Source: Brevundimonas diminuta (GTDB lineage Bacteria > Pseudomonadota > Alphaproteobacteria > Caulobacterales > Caulobacteraceae). Taken from it: a stretch of 64,000 nucleotides of DNA. The stretch spans positions 1,240,001 through 1,304,000 of the forward strand of contig NZ_CP073063.1 of assembly GCF_022654015.1 (NCBI RefSeq). Reading direction: 5' to 3'. The notes beneath the pieces were generated by a model. That model worked only from the letters and a program-made list of their open reading frames with translations, was not told the origin of the DNA and made no database searches. Position numbers and translations under genes: made by a program. Positions 43,658 to 52,993 of this stretch are shown here, piece after piece; position 1 is the stretch's first letter, and every line of letters starts with the position of its first letter.

Positions 43658-44954
43658 CGCGACCCCCGATCAGATCGCCGGCGCGGCCGCTAACGGACGT
43701 CTGGACCGCCTGCGTGCGGGCCTGAAGCGTCGTCACGCGAGGGAAACGCGCTTCAAATGGTATGGCCGCCTGGCCATCGCCGCCGCCATGCTGTTCCTGG
43801 CCGTGCTGCTGGTCCGCATCGTCGAGCAGGGCCACACCGCCTTCTACACCCACACCGTCACCGTGCCGGTCTTCATGGACCCGTCGCGCGTCGACCGCGC
43901 CTATCCGCAGGGCTCAAACTTCGAGCAACTGGCCGCCGAGCAGCAGCTGGCCCGCATGGGCATTCAGGACGACGCGGCCGGCACGAAGGCCGCGCAGATG
44001 AAGCGGCTGTTCTCGTCTGAGCTGAAGTTCGTCGCCGCCGACCTTGTCGCCAAGCGCAGCGAGGTGATCGGCGAGACCGTGCCCCTGGCCGTGCCGCTGT
44101 CCGACGACGCCGATCTGTATCTGAAGGGCGAAATCTCCAAGGCCACGCCTGAGGATCAACGCCGCCTTACCGATCAGCAGATCGCCTGGCTGGATCGGAT
44201 GAAGTCCAATGGCGTGATCGGCTCGCACTTCAACACCGCCCTGTTCACCAACGGCGATTCGACCCAGCCCGAGCTGGCGGGCGTCTTGGGCGCCGTGGTC
44301 GGTTCGGCCCTGATGCTGATGGTCACGGCCCTGATCGCCATTCCGCTGGGCGTCGGCGCGGCCATCTGGCTGGAAGAGTTCGCGCCCAAGAACAAGCTGA
44401 CCGACATCATCGAGGTCAACATCAACAACCTCGCGGCCGTGCCGTCGATCGTCTACGGCCTCTTGGGTCTGGCCCTGTTCATCAACTGGATGCATCTGCC
44501 GCGCGCCAGTCCCATCGTCGGCGGTCTGGTCCTGGCGCTGATGGCCCTGCCGACCCTGGTCATCGCCACCCGTTCGGCGCTGAAGGCCGTGCCCCCTTCA
44601 ATCCGCGAGGCCGCTCTGGCCATGGGCGCATCCAAGACCCAGACCGTGTTCAGCCATGTCCTGCCGCTGGCCATGCCCGGCGTCATGACCGGCGCCATCA
44701 TCTCGATGGCCCACGCCCTGGGCGAGACCGCGCCGCTGCTGCTGATCGGCATGGTCAGCTTCGTGCCGGGCGTGCCGCACGCCATCGACCAGCCGGTCGG
44801 CGCGTTGCCCTCGCTGATCTACATCTGGGAGAACGCCTCGGAGCGGGCCTTCCACGAACGCACCGCTGCGGCGATCATCGTCCTTCTGGTCTTCATGATC
44901 ATCATGAACGCGGCGGCCATCATCCTGAGGCGGCGCTTCGAGCGTCGGTGGTAA
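43650..44954 (+). CDS. pstA: Phosphate ABC transporter permease PstA
   Basis: 434 residues, longer than the typical 280-300. A first helix (about 45-62) and a large periplasmic-type insert (about 70-200) precede the permease core, whose EAA motif is [22 protein letters not shown]. It starts inside the pstC stop region and ends five bases before pstB. Confidence 0.93.
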   Translation: MTDATPDQIAGAAANGRLDRLRAGLKRRHARETRFKWYGRLAIAAAMLFLAVLLVRIVEQGHTAFYTHTVTVPVFMDPSRVDRAYPQGSNFEQLAAEQQLARMGIQDDAAGTKAAQMKRLFSSELKFVAADLVAKRSEVIGETVPLAVPLSDDADLYLKGEISKATPEDQRRLTDQQIAWLDRMKSNGVIGSHFNTALFTNGDSTQPELAGVLGAVVGSALMLMVTALIAIPLGVGAAIWLEEFAPKNKLTDIIEVNINNLAAVPSIVYGLLGLALFINWMHLPRASPIVGGLVLALMALPTLVIATRSALKAVPPSIREAALAMGASKTQTVFSHVLPLAMPGVMTGAIISMAHALGETAPLLLIGMVSFVPGVPHAIDQPVGALPSLIYIWENASERAFHERTAAAIIVLLVFMIIMNAAAIILRRRFERRW

Positions 44955-44958
44955 GAGA

Positions 44959-45906
44959 ATGAAATTCCGTATTTTCCGCTCCGCCGAGGACCAGACCGGT
45001 GCCGGCTCGGTCGATCCGACCGAAGCGCCGCGCATGGGCGGCCAGGTCCTGCCCGAAATCGCTCCGTCCAAGGGCGCAGCCGCCGAACCGCGCGTCGAGG
45101 ACGCTACGCCCCGGTCGGGCCCCGCCGTGGTCGACAGCCCGCCCGTCGGTCCGATCAAAATCGCCGCGCGCGATGTCTCGGTCTTCTATGAGGGCAAACA
45201 GGCGCTCTACGACGTCTCGCTGGACATCCCGGACAAGACCGTCACGGCCCTGATCGGCCCGTCGGGCTGCGGCAAGTCCACCTTCTTGCGGACCATGAAC
45301 CGCATGAACGACACCATCGCCGGGGCCAAGGTCACGGGCCGCATCGCTATGGACGGCGAGGACATCAACGACCGCTCCATTGACCCGGTGCTGCTGCGCG
45401 CCCGCGTCGGCATGGTGTTCCAGCGTCCGAACCCCTTCCCCAAATCCATCTACGAAAACGTCGCCTATGGGCCCAAGATTCACGGCCTGGTGTCCTCGAA
45501 GGCTGAGATGGATGAGGTCGTCGAAAAGGCGCTGAAGCGCGCCGGCCTGTGGGACGAGGTCGCCGACCGCCTGCAATCGTCGGCCATGGGTCTGTCGGGT
45601 GGCCAGCAGCAGCGTCTGGTCATCGCCCGCGCCATCGCCGTGAACCCCGAGGTCATCCTGATGGACGAACCCTGCTCGGCGCTGGACCCCATCGCCACGG
45701 CGCGGATCGAGGAGCTGATCGACGAACTGCGCGAGCGGTTCTGCATCGTCATCGTCACCCACTCGATGGCCCAGGCCGCGCGCGTGTCGCAACGCACCGC
45801 CTTCTTCCACATGGGCCGTCTGGTCGAGACCGGGGACACGGAAGACATCTTCCAGAATCCGCGCGAACGGCGCACGCTCGACTACATCACGGGACGCTTC
45901 GGCTAA
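44959..45906 (+). CDS. pstB: Phosphate ABC transporter ATPase PstB
   Basis: 315 residues. The first 65 residues are a low-complexity extension rich in Pro, Ala and Glu that is absent from standard PstB. The ATPase core has Walker [10 protein letters not shown] (100-108), signature [14 protein letters not shown] and Walker [14 protein letters not shown], in the normal order. An internal start nearer the core cannot be ruled out. Confidence 0.94.
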   Translation: MKFRIFRSAEDQTGAGSVDPTEAPRMGGQVLPEIAPSKGAAAEPRVEDATPRSGPAVVDSPPVGPIKIAARDVSVFYEGKQALYDVSLDIPDKTVTALIGPSGCGKSTFLRTMNRMNDTIAGAKVTGRIAMDGEDINDRSIDPVLLRARVGMVFQRPNPFPKSIYENVAYGPKIHGLVSSKAEMDEVVEKALKRAGLWDEVADRLQSSAMGLSGGQQQRLVIARAIAVNPEVILMDEPCSALDPIATARIEELIDELRERFCIVIVTHSMAQAARVSQRTAFFHMGRLVETGDTEDIFQNPRERRTLDYITGRFG

Positions 45907-45910
45907 TCCG

Positions 45911-46636
45911 ATGAACCAGCACACCGTCAAAGCCTATGGCGACGAACTGAACCAGATCACGGCCGAGATCGCCCGCATGGGCGGCCTTGCCGAGGCCCAG
46001 GTCGCGGACGCCATCGATTCCGTCGCCCGGCGCGACATCGCCCTGGCCCGCGCCGTGGTGGAACGCGATCTGAAGCTGGACGCCCTGCACCGCGATATCG
46101 AGAAGAAGGCGATCCGCCTGATCGCCCTGCGCCAGCCGGTCGCCAGCGACCTACGCCGCACCCTGGGCGCCATGAAGATCGCCACCGATCTGGAGCGCAC
46201 CGGCGACCTCGCCAAGAACATCGCCAAGCGCGCGCTGATCCTGGCCGAAGCCCAGCCGATGCAGCCCCTGACCCGTTCGATCGAGCGGATGGGACGGCTG
46301 GTCTCGACCCGCCTGCGTGATGTGCTGGACGCCTATACGGCCTCGGAACTCGATCGCGCCGTCGCCGTCTGGCAGACCGACGACGAGGTCGACGAGCACT
46401 ACAACGCCCTGTTCCGCGAACTGCTGACCTACATGATGGGCGATCCGCGCACGATCGGCGCCTGCACCCATCTGCTCTTCATGGCCAAGAACCTGGAGCG
46501 GATCGGCGATCACGCGACCAACATCGCCGAGACCGTTCACTACGAGATCACGGGCGAGGACATCGTGGGCGAACGCCCGCGCGCCCAGCCCACGGCTGAG
46601 GATTCCGATCCGACGCCGAACCTTTCGACGCACTGA
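45911..46636 (+). CDS. phoU: Phosphate transport system regulator PhoU
   Basis: 241 residues, the usual length. It has two three-helix PhoU repeats, each with the metal-binding E/D-x-x-x-D pattern (TDLERTGDLAKNIAKRAL and KNLERIGDHATNIAETV). It restrains PhoR when phosphate is plentiful and modulates Pst. It lies four bases after pstB and 20 bases before phoB. Confidence 0.95.
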   Translation: MNQHTVKAYGDELNQITAEIARMGGLAEAQVADAIDSVARRDIALARAVVERDLKLDALHRDIEKKAIRLIALRQPVASDLRRTLGAMKIATDLERTGDLAKNIAKRALILAEAQPMQPLTRSIERMGRLVSTRLRDVLDAYTASELDRAVAVWQTDDEVDEHYNALFRELLTYMMGDPRTIGACTHLLFMAKNLERIGDHATNIAETVHYEITGEDIVGERPRAQPTAEDSDPTPNLSTH

Positions 46637-46656
46637 CCCGAGACCGGAGACCCGAC

Positions 46657-47349
46657 GTGCAGCCCTATATCCTTGTGATGGAAGACGAGGACGCGCTGGC
46701 GACCCTTCTTCAGTACAATCTCGAAAAGGAAGGCTACGACGTCGCCGTCGCCGCCGACGGCGAGGAGGGCATGCTGCAGATCGACGAGCGTCTGCCCGAT
46801 CTTGTTCTGCTGGACTGGATGCTGCCCAAGCTGTCGGGCATCGAGGTCTGCCGTCGCATTCGCGGCAAGGCCGAGACCCGCAACCTGCCGATCATCATGC
46901 TGACGGCGCGCGGCGAGGAGAGCGACCGGGTTCGCGGCCTGGACACCGGCGCGGACGACTATCTGACCAAGCCCTTCTCGATGGTCGAACTGATCGCGCG
47001 CATCCGCGCCGTCCTGCGCCGCATCCGTCCCGGTCTGGCCGACGACCGTTTGAACCACGGCGACATCGTCGTGGATCGCGTCTCGCACCGGGTGAAGCGC
47101 AACGGCAAGGAGGTCCATCTGGGCCCGACCGAGTTCCGCTTGCTGGACCACTTCATGCAGCACCCCGGACGGGTGTTCAGCCGCGAGCAGCTGCTTGACG
47201 CGGTCTGGGGCTCGGACGTCTATGTCGAGGCTCGCACGGTGGACGTCCACGTCGGTCGCCTGCGCAAGGCCTTGGCCATCGCCGACGAAAGCGCCAATCC
47301 CATCCGCACGGTCCGCTCGGCGGGCTATTCGCTGGATTTGGAAGGCTGA
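46657..47349 (+). CDS. phoB: Phosphate regulon response regulator PhoB
   Basis: 230 residues. The receiver domain has the phosphoacceptor Asp53 in VLLDWMLP. The OmpR-type winged helix (LGPTEFRLLDHFMQHPGRVFSREQLLDAVWG) binds the Pho box. It begins with GTG at 46657 behind a GGAGA ribosome site and is the final gene of the operon, followed by a terminator. Confidence 0.95.
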   Translation: MQPYILVMEDEDALATLLQYNLEKEGYDVAVAADGEEGMLQIDERLPDLVLLDWMLPKLSGIEVCRRIRGKAETRNLPIIMLTARGEESDRVRGLDTGADDYLTKPFSMVELIARIRAVLRRIRPGLADDRLNHGDIVVDRVSHRVKRNGKEVHLGPTEFRLLDHFMQHPGRVFSREQLLDAVWGSDVYVEARTVDVHVGRLRKALAIADESANPIRTVRSAGYSLDLEG

Positions 47350-47353
47350 GATC

Positions 47354-47386
47354 AAAAAAGGGCGGCTCCCCGGAGCCGACCTTTCT
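47354..47386. terminator. Bidirectional terminator between phoB and hslO
   Basis: CGGCTC-CCCG-GAGCCG is extended by AAAGG/CCTTT around a mismatch. An A run lies on the left (AAAAAAG) and a T-rich run on the right (CCTTTCTC), so it can end both converging genes. Confidence 0.8.
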
Positions 47387-47389
47387 CGT

Positions 47390-48313
47390 TCAGATTTGCT
47401 CTGCGACCACTTCTTCGGGGTCCAGCGCATAGACCGTGGCGCAGTATTCGCAGGTGACGCGGATCTTGCCGTCGTCTTCCAGCATTTCGGCGCGCTCGGC
47501 CGGATCGAAGGACGCGAGGACCGAGGTGATCCGTTCGCGCGAGCAACGGCAGACGGCCGTCAGTTCTCGCGCGCCCTCCAGCCGCACGCCGTCCTCGTGG
47601 AACAGGCGGAACAGCAGCGTCTCGGGCGAGATCGTCGGATCGACCAGTTCGTCATCGCCCAGCGTGCCGAACAGGGCTCGCGTGCGGTCCCAGACTTCTT
47701 CGGTCGAGCCGCGGGCCTCGTCGCCGGCGATGATCTGGATCATCGCGCCGCCGGCGCGCCATTGCGATCCGGCCTCGGTCTGAACCTGGCCGACGGCCAG
47801 ACGCACCTTGGTCGGCACCTGTTCTGACTGCTGGAAATAGTGTTCGGCCGCCAGCGACAGGCTTTCGCCCTCGATCGGCGTGATGCCTTGGGTGCGCTCG
47901 AAGTCCGGGCCGCGATCCAGCGTCATGATGAAGACGCCCTGGCCCAGCAGCGAGCGGGCGCCGGGACGGGCAAACCCCTGCGACGCCTCGGCGACCTCAG
48001 CCTCGTCATAGCGGCAATAGCCGCGCAGCGATCCGTCGGTGCCGTAATCGGCGACGACATAGCGGACGGGGCCGTCGCCCTGCGCCTGGACCAAAAGCCG
48101 ACCCTCGAACTTCAGGCTGGAGCCGATCAGGGCCGCCAGCGCGCAGGCCTCGCCCAACAGTGCGGCGACCGGCTCGGGATAGGCGTGGGCGGCCAGGATC
48201 TTGTCGATGGTCGCGCCTAGGCGAACCAGACGACCGCGCACGGGCCAGCCTTCGATCTGGAAGGCGGCGGCCAGATCGTCGGAAACGGGAATATTGGGCG
48301 CGTGATCGGTCAC
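47390..48313 (-). CDS. hslO: Redox-regulated chaperone Hsp33
   Basis: 307 residues. It is inactive until oxidation, then holds unfolding proteins. The zinc/redox cysteines are CRC (about 259-261) and CEYC (about 292-295). The order and spacing match the CxC ... CxxC of Hsp33. The gene converges with phoB. Confidence 0.93.
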   Translation of the reverse strand: MTDHAPNIPVSDDLAAAFQIEGWPVRGRLVRLGATIDKILAAHAYPEPVAALLGEACALAALIGSSLKFEGRLLVQAQGDGPVRYVVADYGTDGSLRGYCRYDEAEVAEASQGFARPGARSLLGQGVFIMTLDRGPDFERTQGITPIEGESLSLAAEHYFQQSEQVPTKVRLAVGQVQTEAGSQWRAGGAMIQIIAGDEARGSTEEVWDRTRALFGTLGDDELVDPTISPETLLFRLFHEDGVRLEGARELTAVCRCSRERITSVLASFDPAERAEMLEDDGKIRVTCEYCATVYALDPEEVVAEQI

Positions 48314-48500
48314 GGCGAGGTCCTTTGGGGCGTCATTTGGGGATCGCGGCTATGTAGGCGCCCGCAGGCGACTTGATAAGGGGGCTAATCCGCTGGGTCT
48401 GGGGGAGGGCGACGGAACCGATTTCGGCGCGGATCGCTCTTTTGGCTCAAGCGGAGCCGTCGCTCCGTTCATGACGCCAATAACTGAAGAGGTTCCGCCG

Positions 48501-49040
48501 ATGATCCGCGACATCGATCCGATCGAAGAGATTCGCAAACACCCCGGCATCACCGCCGGCAGCCTCCTCGCGGTCGCGCTCGGCGCCGTCGCCGTCGTCT
48601 ATTTGACGCAACGCAGCGGCCCCACCCGTTACCAGCGCATCAAGTCGCGTATCGACCCGCGCGGCTGGGTCGATACGTCCGAACTGCGAGACCGTTTCCA
48701 CGATGCCGTCGACGCCTTCCGCCACCGCGCCGAGGATGTCGGTGAACGCGCTGGCGCGCTGTCGCGCGACGCCCGCCATCGTGCGGCAGACGCCGCCTAT
48801 GATGTACGCGACCGCGCCGACGACTGGTTCCGTTCGGCCCGCAAAGACGGCAAGAAGGCGCTGAAGAAGCATGGCAAGACGGCGCGCCGCTATGCTGACG
48901 ACGCCGGTCAATATGCGCGTGATCACGCCCGCGAAGGCGGCGCGCTGCTGGCGGTGGCGACCATCGCCGCAGCCGTCGGCGCAGCGGTGCTCGAAAGCCG
49001 TCGTCCCGACAGCCACGTGCGCCGCATCGCGCGCTTCTGA
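48501..49040 (+). CDS. Single-pass membrane protein with charged helical domain
   Basis: 179 residues. One N-terminal helix (about 17-36, ITAGSLLAVALGAVAVVYL) is followed by a long charged amphipathic region rich in Arg, Asp and Ala (about 45-140), and a second hydrophobic stretch (ALLAVATIAAAVGAAVL, about 147-163). It resembles YtxH-like or other membrane-bound coiled-coil proteins, but I do not name a family. The ATG at 48501 has AAGAGG upstream; the earlier ATG at 48471 lacks a ribosome site. Confidence 0.75.
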   Translation: MIRDIDPIEEIRKHPGITAGSLLAVALGAVAVVYLTQRSGPTRYQRIKSRIDPRGWVDTSELRDRFHDAVDAFRHRAEDVGERAGALSRDARHRAADAAYDVRDRADDWFRSARKDGKKALKKHGKTARRYADDAGQYARDHAREGGALLAVATIAAAVGAAVLESRRPDSHVRRIARF

Positions 49041-49049
49041 CATTTTCGT

Positions 49050-49090
49050 GCCGCCCGCCCGGTGAAAATCCTGGCGGGCGGCATACTTTT
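49050..49090 (+). terminator. Terminator after the charged membrane protein
   Basis: A 10-bp perfect stem GCCGCCCGCC/GGCGGGCGGC with a 13-base loop is followed by ATACTTTT. It ends 10 bases after the preceding stop codon. Confidence 0.75.
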
Positions 49091-49161
49091 AGCGCATCTG
49101 CCCACAGTGAGCAGTATCGCTCGGCTTTGCCGCAGGCGCGAAGGCCGCTAAGACGCCGCCC

Positions 49162-51054
49162 ATGAGCGCACGCCCCACCCTGATCTTCGACTTCGATTCG
49201 ACCCTGGTCGATTTCGAAACCCTGGAAGCCTTGGCCGACATCGCCCTGGCGGATGCGCCCGGCGCTGCCGAAACCCGAGCCCAGATCGCCGCCCTGACGG
49301 ATCAGGCCATGACCGGAGATATCGAGTTCGGCGAGGCTTTGCGTCGCCGGTTGGCTCTTCTGCCGCTGACCCGCGCCCATGTCACCGCCTTGGCCCAGAG
49401 CGCGTCGGACCACCTGACGGCGTCGGTGCGGCGCAACCTAAATTTCTTCCAGCAGAATAAGGGCAAGGTCGTCATCCTCTCCGGGGGCTTTCGCGAGGTG
49501 ATCGCGCCCGTCGCGGAAGAGCTGGGCGTCGCTGCCGATCGCTTGCTGTGCAACGATCTGATCTATGACGCCGACGACCGCGTGGTCGGCGTGGACGACG
49601 CCAACCCGCTGTCGCACGTCAATGGTAAGCCGACCGCCATTCACGGCCTGAACCTGTCGGGCCGCGTCGTCATGGTGGGCGATGGCTGGAACGACGCCGA
49701 GGTCAAGATCGCGGGCGCCGCCGACGCCTTCTACGCCTTCACCGAGGTCGTGCGCCGCGCGCCGGTGGTCCAGGTCGCCGACGCCGAGGCCGCGTCGCTC
49801 GACGAGGTGCTACATGCCGAAGGCCTGGTCGGTCGCTGGTCCTTCCCGCGCAGCCGCATGAAGATGCTGCTCCTGGAAAACATCCACCCCGCCGCCGTCG
49901 AGCGGCTTGAGGAGGCGGGCTATTCGGTTGAAACCCAGAAGGGCGCGCTGGACGAGGACGACCTGATCGCGGCCATCAAGGGCGTCCATGTCCTGGGCAT
50001 CCGCTCCAAGACCACGGTCAGCCGCCGCGTTCTGGAACAGGCTGATCGGCTGATGGCTGTCGCGGCCTTCTGCATCGGCACCAACCAGATCGATCTGGAT
50101 GCGGCGTCGGATCACGGGGTGGCGGTGTTCAACGCCCCCTATTCGAACACTCGTTCGGTAGTCGAACTGGCCATCGGCCTGATGATCGTCCTGATGCGCG
50201 ACGTTCCGGACAAGTCGGCGGCCATGCACGTCGGCAAGTGGAACAAGTCCGCCACCGGCTCCAAGGAGCTGCGTGGCAAGACCTTGGGCATCGTCGGCTA
50301 CGGCGCGATCGGCAGCCAGTTGTCGGTATTGGCTGAAAACCTGGGCATGCGGGTGCTGTTCTACGACCTGTCCGAGCGCTTGGCCCTGGGCAATGCGCGC
50401 CGCATGCGCTCGCTGGATGCGCTGCTGGCCGAAAGCGACGTGGTCACCCTGCATGTCGATGGCCGCAAGGAGAACGCCAACATCTTCGGCGCGGCCCAGT
50501 TCGGCCGGATGAAGGAAGGCGCGCTGTTCCTGAACCTGGCGCGCGGCCATGTGGTCGATGTCGGCGCCCTGTCCCAGGCGATCGGCTCGGGCCGGGTCGC
50601 CGGCGCCGCCGTCGATGTCTTCCCCGAGGAGCCGCGCACCAACGCCGACCCCTTCGAGAGCCCGCTTCAGGGCCTGCCCAACATGATCCTGACGCCGCAC
50701 ATCGGCGGCTCGACCGAAGAGGCGCAGGAGGCCATCGCCGAGTTCGCGGCCGAACGTCTGCTGGGCTATCTGAACCGGGGCGACACGACCTTCAGCGTCA
50801 ACCTGCCCAACGTCCAACTCTCCGAGGTTTCGGGCGCCCACCGCATCCTGCACATCCACCGGAACCAGCCGGGCGTGCTGGCCGAACTGAACCGCGCCCT
50901 GGCGTCGGCAGGCCTGAACATCCTGGGCCAGCATCTGAAAACGGACGAGCGCACGGGCTATGTCATCACCGATGTGGACCGCGACTACGACCCGGAGGCG
51001 CTGCGTGAACTCAAGACCGTGCCGGGCACGCTGAAGTTCCGCACGTTGCAGTGA
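49162..51054 (+). CDS. serA: Fusion of phosphoserine phosphatase (SerB-like) and phosphoglycerate dehydrogenase (SerA)
   Basis: 630 residues in one uninterrupted frame. Residues 1-225 are a HAD phosphatase of the SerB type: motif I DFDSTL (10-15, Asp10 and Asp12), motif II SGG (107-109), Lys156, and motif IV GDGWND (173-178). Residues 233-630 are an E. coli-type 3-phosphoglycerate dehydrogenase: Rossmann motif GYGAIGSQ (379-386), catalytic Arg461 and His513 (TPHIGGST), VDVFPEEP, and a C-terminal ACT domain (about 558-630) for serine feedback. The chain would thus catalyse steps 1 and 3 of serine synthesis. Step 2 (SerC) is not in the window. No stop codon or ribosome site that would separate the halves is seen at the junction. 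Confidence 0.9.
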   Translation: MSARPTLIFDFDSTLVDFETLEALADIALADAPGAAETRAQIAALTDQAMTGDIEFGEALRRRLALLPLTRAHVTALAQSASDHLTASVRRNLNFFQQNKGKVVILSGGFREVIAPVAEELGVAADRLLCNDLIYDADDRVVGVDDANPLSHVNGKPTAIHGLNLSGRVVMVGDGWNDAEVKIAGAADAFYAFTEVVRRAPVVQVADAEAASLDEVLHAEGLVGRWSFPRSRMKMLLLENIHPAAVERLEEAGYSVETQKGALDEDDLIAAIKGVHVLGIRSKTTVSRRVLEQADRLMAVAAFCIGTNQIDLDAASDHGVAVFNAPYSNTRSVVELAIGLMIVLMRDVPDKSAAMHVGKWNKSATGSKELRGKTLGIVGYGAIGSQLSVLAENLGMRVLFYDLSERLALGNARRMRSLDALLAESDVVTLHVDGRKENANIFGAAQFGRMKEGALFLNLARGHVVDVGALSQAIGSGRVAGAAVDVFPEEPRTNADPFESPLQGLPNMILTPHIGGSTEEAQEAIAEFAAERLLGYLNRGDTTFSVNLPNVQLSEVSGAHRILHIHRNQPGVLAELNRALASAGLNILGQHLKTDERTGYVITDVDRDYDPEALRELKTVPGTLKFRTLQ

Positions 51055-51168
51055 TACGTCGCTCGCAAATATCTTCTCAAAGCTGACCTCGCGGCATCTT
51101 GCGCTCTGCGCGAACTGGCGCATCCTCACGTCGAACGGCCGCGCAACGACGGCTGCGGGAGGATATTC

Positions 51169-52971
51169 ATGTCACGCTTCATCACCGGCGGCGCCGTCGC
51201 TGCCTTGGCGCTCGCCGCCTGCGCCTTTGCCGGCTCGGCCTCGGCCCAGACCTACAACCGTCTTGTCGTCTTCGGCGACAGCCTCAGCGACAACGGCAAC
51301 CTGTTTCTGATCTCGGGAGGGACCCAGCCGCCGTCGCCGCCCTATGCGCGCCGCTTCTCGAACGGTCCGACCTTCGTTGAACTGCTGGGCTTCAACGCCG
51401 CCAACTTCAACGGCTCGGTCACGGGCAGCATCAACTACGCCTTCGGCGGCTCGCGCACCGACGCCTCGGCCGGCGTGCCGTTCGGCATGCTGAACCAGCT
51501 GTCTCGTTACACCGCTGCGGGCGGCCGTTTCAGCTCGACGGATCTGGTCAGCGTCCTGGGCGGCGCCAACGACATCTTCCAAGGCTTGCCCGCCGCCGGC
51601 GCTTCCGCCAGTCCGGTCGCCGCCATCACCCCGGTCGCCACGACCGCCGCCGGCAACATCAACAGCCTGGTCAACACCGTGGCGGGCGCGGGGGCCGGGA
51701 CCATCCTGGTCACCAACCTGCCCAAACTCAGCCTGACGCCTCAGTTCCGCGGCACGACCGCCGCGCCTCTGGCCGACTTCGCCGTCACCACCTTCAACAC
51801 CGCGCTCCAGACCAATCTGACCGCCACGGCCGCCGCCCGCCCAGGCAGCAACATCATCATGATGGACCTGTACAAGATCGGCGACACCCTGGCTGGCAAT
51901 CCGGGCCTGTTCGGCATCACCAACATCACCCAGCCCTGCTTCAACGGGGCGACGGTCTGCTCCAACCCCGACAGCTACTTCTACTTCGACGGCGTCCACC
52001 CGACCGCAGCGGGCCACCGGATCATCGCCCAGCTGGCGACCGACTATCTCTACTATGGCGACATCGGCGCCCAATCGACCTTGCAGGGTGAGACGACCTA
52101 TCGTCACCGCGAGGACGCCCTGGACGCCGCCGGCGAGGCCCTGTCGGGTCGTCAGCCGTGGGAGGCCGGCGTGTCCGTCACCACCTCGGCCCTGATCGAC
52201 AGCGTCGACACCGACGCGCGCGGCTCGGTCACCAGTTCGTCCAGCGACGGCTGGGGCGCCCGCATCGCGCTTGAGGCCGGCCCCTCGGCCAACTGGCGCT
52301 TCGGTCTGGCCGGCACGGCGCGCAACACCGACGTCGAAAGCCAGGCGCTGCAGTTCAACGTCGAAAGCTTCGGCCTGGACGTCTATGGCGGCTGGCGCTC
52401 GGGCGATGTCTTCGTCAACGCCGCCGTCGGCGTGGCGCGCGACAACATCGACGACATCGAACGCACCACCAGCCTGGCGCCGATCGTCCACACCGCCGAA
52501 ACCCGCGCGCTCAGCAGCGGCGCGCGTCTGCAAGGCGGCATGTGGTTCGACATGGGCGGCGTCGCCCTGTCGCCCCGCGCCGCCCTGGCCTACGTCTCCA
52601 GCGACGTGGACGGCTATTACGAACAGGGCGTCGGCGCCCAGTATCAATACGGCGACCGCACCGTGAAGGCCCTGACCGGCGAGGTCGCCCTGCGCGCCGA
52701 GGCGGAAATGGGCGGCTTCGGCCTGTTCGCCGAGGGCGGCTACCGCGACGCTCTGGACGACAGCTCCGATCCGGTGCGCGTCGGTCTCTACAACAACCCG
52801 GCCCAGGTGCTGTCGCGCGAGATCGACGATCCGTTCGGCGGACAGTTCCTGGCCTCGGCCGGCGTTGAGGGTTCGGTCGGCCCGGTCAAGGTGACGGTCG
52901 GCTATCGCGGCCGCTTCGGCGACCACGCCGACAGCCACATGGGCGGCATTCAGCTGAAACTGCCGCTTTAA
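51169..52971 (+). CDS. GDSL/SGNH esterase autotransporter
   Basis: 600 residues: signal peptide (about 1-26), a GDSL esterase passenger and a C-terminal autotransporter barrel. Catalytic features: Ser38 in GDSLSDNGN, GGAND for the oxyanion hole, and DGVHPT with the Asp-His pair near residue 280. The last 260 residues are barrel-like (alternating hydrophobic strands, ending in IQLKLPL). It resembles EstA-type surface lipases that act on membrane lipids and affect motility. It starts with an SD GGGAGG. Confidence 0.9.
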   Translation: MSRFITGGAVAALALAACAFAGSASAQTYNRLVVFGDSLSDNGNLFLISGGTQPPSPPYARRFSNGPTFVELLGFNAANFNGSVTGSINYAFGGSRTDASAGVPFGMLNQLSRYTAAGGRFSSTDLVSVLGGANDIFQGLPAAGASASPVAAITPVATTAAGNINSLVNTVAGAGAGTILVTNLPKLSLTPQFRGTTAAPLADFAVTTFNTALQTNLTATAAARPGSNIIMMDLYKIGDTLAGNPGLFGITNITQPCFNGATVCSNPDSYFYFDGVHPTAAGHRIIAQLATDYLYYGDIGAQSTLQGETTYRHREDALDAAGEALSGRQPWEAGVSVTTSALIDSVDTDARGSVTSSSSDGWGARIALEAGPSANWRFGLAGTARNTDVESQALQFNVESFGLDVYGGWRSGDVFVNAAVGVARDNIDDIERTTSLAPIVHTAETRALSSGARLQGGMWFDMGGVALSPRAALAYVSSDVDGYYEQGVGAQYQYGDRTVKALTGEVALRAEAEMGGFGLFAEGGYRDALDDSSDPVRVGLYNNPAQVLSREIDDPFGGQFLASAGVEGSVGPVKVTVGYRGRFGDHADSHMGGIQLKLPL

Positions 52972-52993
52972 GCGGCAGGGGCGGGAAGGGGCC

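Noticed and set aside
51172..52938. 588-residue minus-strand frame opposite the GDSL autotransporter
   Set aside because: Low complexity and no motif; the autotransporter has clear catalytic motifs and barrel.
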